From: Actinomycetes bacterium | Lineage (GTDB): Bacteria; Actinomycetota; Coriobacteriia; Coriobacteriales; Atopobiaceae | Length of the DNA: 52,741 nucleotides | NCBI GenBank assembly: GCA_029546925.1 | Contig: JAKPQM010000018.1 | Span: 1-52,741 of the forward strand | Reading direction: 5' to 3' | Shown here: positions 49,789-52,741 of the stretch, in pieces | Layout of the letters: every line of letters begins with the position of its first letter | How positions within the stretch are numbered: the first letter of the stretch is position 1 | Position numbers and translations under genes: made by a program | Notes under the pieces: generated by a model | What the model was told of the DNA's origin: nothing | Database searches by the model: none | The model's input: the letters and a program-made list of their open reading frames with translations, nothing else

Positions 49789-52741
49789 CATCACCGCTCT
49801 CGAACTCGTTGCCGACGGCGCCGAGCTCAAACCGGCGACTGGGACCGACCTTTCGGACCGTCGCCTGCGCCTCGGCATCGACGTGGGCTCGACCACGGTC
49901 AAGCTCGCCGTCATCGACGAGGGCAACCAGCTCGTCTATGCCAACTACGAGCGCCACCACACCGATGTGCGCGCCACCGCGAAGGAGCTCTTCATCCGCG
50001 CTCGGAAGGTGGTCGGCGATGCGCCGATGCGCGTCTCGATCACCGGCTCGGGCGGCATGCTGCTCGCCAAGTGGCTCGATCTCGAGTTCGTGCAGGAGGT
50101 CATCGCGTCGAAACGAGCCGTGGAGACGCTCATCCCCCAGACCGATGTTGCCATCGAGCTCGGCGGTGAGGATGCCAAGATCATCTACTTCGATAACGGC
50201 ATCGAGCAGCGCATGAACGGTACCTGCGCCGGCGGCACGGGAGCCTTCATCGACCAGATGGCGTCGCTTCTGAAGATCGATGCCCCGGGCCTGAACGAGC
50301 TCGCCAAGGGTTCCGAGCGCATCCACCCCATCGCAAGCCGCTGCGGCGTCTTTGCCAAGTCGGACGTGCAGCCGCTCTTGAACGAGGGCGCCCGCCCCGA
50401 GGATATCGCGGCATCCATCTTCCAAGCTGTTGCCAACCAGACGGTATCCGGCCTTGCCTGCGGTCATCCTATCCGCGGCTACGTCGCGTTTTTGGGCGGT
50501 CCGCTCCAGTACCTCTCCGAGCTGCGCAAGCGCTTCTACATCACGCTCGACCTCGACGAGGAGCACCGCATCGTTCCCGAGAACGCCCATCTCTTCGTGG
50601 CCACGGGAGCGGCCCTTGCGGGCGAGTCCGAGAAATACGTCACCTTCGCCGAGGTCATCGACTCGCTCGATAAGCTCAAAGACGTCCAGGGCTCGGAGGT
50701 CCCGCGCCTGCCCGCCCTCTTCGAGGATGAGGCGGCACTTGCGGAGTTCCGCGCCCGCCATGCCCGGCAGGTCGTGCCCAAGGGCGATATGGCCAGTTAC
50801 CAGGGCCGCGTGTTCATCGGCATCGACGCAGGCTCCACCACGATGAAAGCCGCCGTGGTCGGTGAGGCCGGCGAGCTTCTCTACACTTGGTACGACAACA
50901 ACAACGGTGACGTGCTCGGCACCGCCAAGACCATCATGAACGATATCTACGCCAAGCTGCCCGCCGGTTGCGCGATCGGCCACGTGACCACCACGGGCTA
51001 TGGAGAAGCCCTGCTCATCCAAGCGCTCCGCGCCGACTCGGGCGAGATCGAGACCGTGGCGCACCTGCGGGGGGCCAAGGCCTTCGTGCCCGACGTCAAC
51101 TTCATCTTGGACATCGGCGGTCAGGACATGAAGTGCCTGCAGGTCAGGGATGGCGTCATCGAGCACATCATGCTCAACGAGGCCTGCTCCTCGGGTTGCG
51201 GCTCCTTCATCGCGAGCTTCGCCGATTCCATGAACATGACGGTGCAGGAATTCGCCCAGGCGGCTCTTACCGCCGAGATGCCCGTCGATTTGGGCAGCCG
51301 CTGCACGGTCTTCATGAACTCCCGCGTCAAGCAGGCGCAGAAGGAGGGCGCGACCATCGGCGACGTTGCGGCGGGCCTCTCCTACTCGGTCATCAAGAAT
51401 GCCCTCTTCAAGGTCATCAAGCTCCGCGACTTCGATGAGATCGGCGCATACTGCGTCGTGCAGGGCGGCACCTTCATGAGCGATGCGACCCTGCGCGCTT
51501 TCGAGCTCTTGACCGGCCGCGATGTCATCCGTCCCGATATCGCGGGCACCATGGGCGCCTACGGCGCAGCCCTTCTCGCCCGTGATCGTGCAGGGGCAGA
51601 GGGCGTCTCGACGGTGCTTTCCGCCGAGGCCTTGGGCGCCCTCACGGTCAAGCTGACCAACGCCCACTGCGGGCTCTGCGAGAACAACTGCCTGCTCACC
51701 ATCAACGATTTCGGCGGTGGGCGCCGCTTCATCACGGGCAACCGCTGCGAGAAGGGTGCGGGCCGGACGCGCGAGAAGGGCGCGCTCAAAGCGCCCAACC
51801 TCTTCAAGTTCAAGAACGAGCTCATCTTCGATCGCGAGGTCTTGGATGCAGACACCGCGCCGCGCGGCACCGTGGGCATTCCCCGTGCGCTCAACATGTA
51901 CGAGAACTATCCCTTCTGGCACGCGTTCTTCACGGAGCTGGGCTTCTCGGTGGTGCTGTCCGACCAGACGAGCGGCAAGACCTACGATGCCGGCATCGAG
52001 TCCATGCCCTCCGAGAGCGTGTGCTATCCGGCCAAGCTCTCCCATGGCCACATCATGAACCTGCTGGCCAAGGATCCCGATTTCATCTGGATGCCCTGCA
52101 TCCGCTGGGAGCGCAAGGAGGACGACACCGCTACCAACCACTACAACTGCCCCATCGTCATGAGCTATCCTCAGGCGCTCGGCTTGAATGTCGATGAGCT
52201 CGCACACAAACATGTCCAGTACATGGACCCCTTCATTCCCTACGACAAGAAGAACGAGCTCAAGCGCAGGCTCTACGAGCTTGTCTCCGAGCAGCGCGAG
52301 CGCGAGGCCGCCGAGGGCAAAGGGCGTTTCAAGGGCAGTCGCATCACCCGCACCGAGATCGATGCGGCCGTGAACGTTGCCTGGGAAGCGGACCTCAAGT
52401 TCAAGCAGGACATGCGCGAGGCGGGCGACGAGGCGCTTGCGTGGATCGAGGAGCATGATGCGCACGGCATCGTGCTCGCGGGTCGTCCCTACCACAACGA
52501 CCCCGAGATCAACCACGCTATCCCCGAGCTCGTGAACTCCTTCGGCTTCGCCGTGCTCACCGAGGATGCGGTGGCCCACAAGATAGGTCCCGAGCGCCCG
52601 ATTCGTGTCGTCGACCAGTGGATGTACCACTCGCGCCTCTATCGCGCTGCCCGCTTCGTGGCGCAGCGTCACGACCTCGATCTCATCCAGCTCATCTCGT
52701 TCGGCTGCGGTCTCGACGCCCTCACCACCGACGAGGTGCAG
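49781..52741 (+). CDS. Giant acyl-CoA dehydratase activase-related protein, cut by window end
   Basis: 987 codons are visible and the frame is open at the end; relatives are about 1400-1500 residues. Two BadF/BadG/HgdC-type ATPase domains occur in a row. First: GIDVGSTT at 32-39 with Cys149 (GTCAGGTGAF) and Cys188 (SRCGVFAKSDVQ), the positions that hold a 4Fe-4S cluster between subunits in HgdC. Second: GIDAGSTT at 347-354 with NEACSSGCGSF and SRCTVFMNSRV. Then a Cys cluster C630-x2-C633-x3-C637 (CGLCENNC) opens the dehydratase-like region (GIPRALNMYENYPFW, PSESVCYPAKLSHGH). It is thought to couple ATP to low-potential electron transfer; true substrates are unknown. GGGAG precedes the ATG. 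Confidence 0.93.
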   Translation, partial: MADITALELVADGAELKPATGTDLSDRRLRLGIDVGSTTVKLAVIDEGNQLVYANYERHHTDVRATAKELFIRARKVVGDAPMRVSITGSGGMLLAKWLDLEFVQEVIASKRAVETLIPQTDVAIELGGEDAKIIYFDNGIEQRMNGTCAGGTGAFIDQMASLLKIDAPGLNELAKGSERIHPIASRCGVFAKSDVQPLLNEGARPEDIAASIFQAVANQTVSGLACGHPIRGYVAFLGGPLQYLSELRKRFYITLDLDEEHRIVPENAHLFVATGAALAGESEKYVTFAEVIDSLDKLKDVQGSEVPRLPALFEDEAALAEFRARHARQVVPKGDMASYQGRVFIGIDAGSTTMKAAVVGEAGELLYTWYDNNNGDVLGTAKTIMNDIYAKLPAGCAIGHVTTTGYGEALLIQALRADSGEIETVAHLRGAKAFVPDVNFILDIGGQDMKCLQVRDGVIEHIMLNEACSSGCGSFIASFADSMNMTVQEFAQAALTAEMPVDLGSRCTVFMNSRVKQAQKEGATIGDVAAGLSYSVIKNALFKVIKLRDFDEIGAYCVVQGGTFMSDATLRAFELLTGRDVIRPDIAGTMGAYGAALLARDRAGAEGVSTVLSAEALGALTVKLTNAHCGLCENNCLLTINDFGGGRRFITGNRCEKGAGRTREKGALKAPNLFKFKNELIFDREVLDADTAPRGTVGIPRALNMYENYPFWHAFFTELGFSVVLSDQTSGKTYDAGIESMPSESVCYPAKLSHGHIMNLLAKDPDFIWMPCIRWERKEDDTATNHYNCPIVMSYPQALGLNVDELAHKHVQYMDPFIPYDKKNELKRRLYELVSEQREREAAEGKGRFKGSRITRTEIDAAVNVAWEADLKFKQDMREAGDEALAWIEEHDAHGIVLAGRPYHNDPEINHAIPELVNSFGFAVLTEDAVAHKIGPERPIRVVDQWMYHSRLYRAARFVAQRHDLDLIQLISFGCGLDALTTDEVQ

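Noticed and set aside
49685-52672. 995-codon open frame on the minus strand
   Set aside because: It is antisense to the giant activase gene, whose plus-strand product has clear ATPase and Cys motifs. The minus product is low-complexity (His, Asp, Glu, Val rich), a usual shadow in GC-rich coding DNA.

Overview
The window is high-GC (roughly 60% or more by eye) bacterial DNA. It reads as an Actinomycetota genome of class Coriobacteriia, most like Collinsella. That placement is an inference from the fused-ATPase ECF transporter, the clostridial-type single-chain PurL, the large activase, the LctP permease and the sugar-import style; no rRNA or other marker is present to prove it. I find 43 protein genes plus one broken one, one riboswitch and no tRNA or rRNA genes.

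Layout. 1-1260 (minus): feoA-feoB ferrous-iron uptake, feoB cut by the window edge, with an inverted repeat upstream. 1336-4325 (minus): a tight galE, polyprenyl diphosphate synthase and peptidoglycan-binding operon, then a flavin reductase-like gene. 4902-8904: an accessory island with an AAA_14/DUF4143 ATPase, an AbiEi-type antitoxin with no AbiEii partner, an unknown 281-residue protein with a probable C-terminal winged helix, a remnant of an Eco29kI-type restriction endonuclease, and several palindromes. 8905-18115: housekeeping genes, namely an SDR oxidoreductase, a spermidine-synthase-like protein, purL, an FMN-riboswitch-controlled riboflavin ECF transporter operon (ribU-ecfA-ecfT) and a small Cys-rich protein.

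18592-27716: an L-arabinose module of lipoprotein, permease, double ATPase and permease, then araA and an FGGY kinase, with a convergent LacI-type regulator. araD is not in the window. 28053-41518: a sucrose or fructo-oligosaccharide module built as two convergent operons. The plus operon encodes two CUT1 permeases, a lipoprotein, a GH32 fructosidase and a MsmX/UgpC ATPase. The minus operon encodes DUF624/YesL, an unknown membrane protein, a GH13_18 sucrose phosphorylase, a ParB-like/BMP-like fusion and a phosphoesterase. Both operons carry the same 12-bp palindrome GTGCATTTGCAC, and a second LacI-type gene sits beside the minus operon, which suggests one regulon.

41729-52741: murB; a second stand-alone AAA ATPase with tandem operator-like palindromes; a TPR-like membrane protein; LctP lactate permease; a DEAD-box helicase with a basic insert; a GTG-start amidohydrolase; and a TetR gene overlapping a giant BadF/HgdC-type activase that runs off the end. 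Two copies of a 60-66 bp palindromic repeat lie in intergenic DNA at 44719-44784 and 48855-48914.
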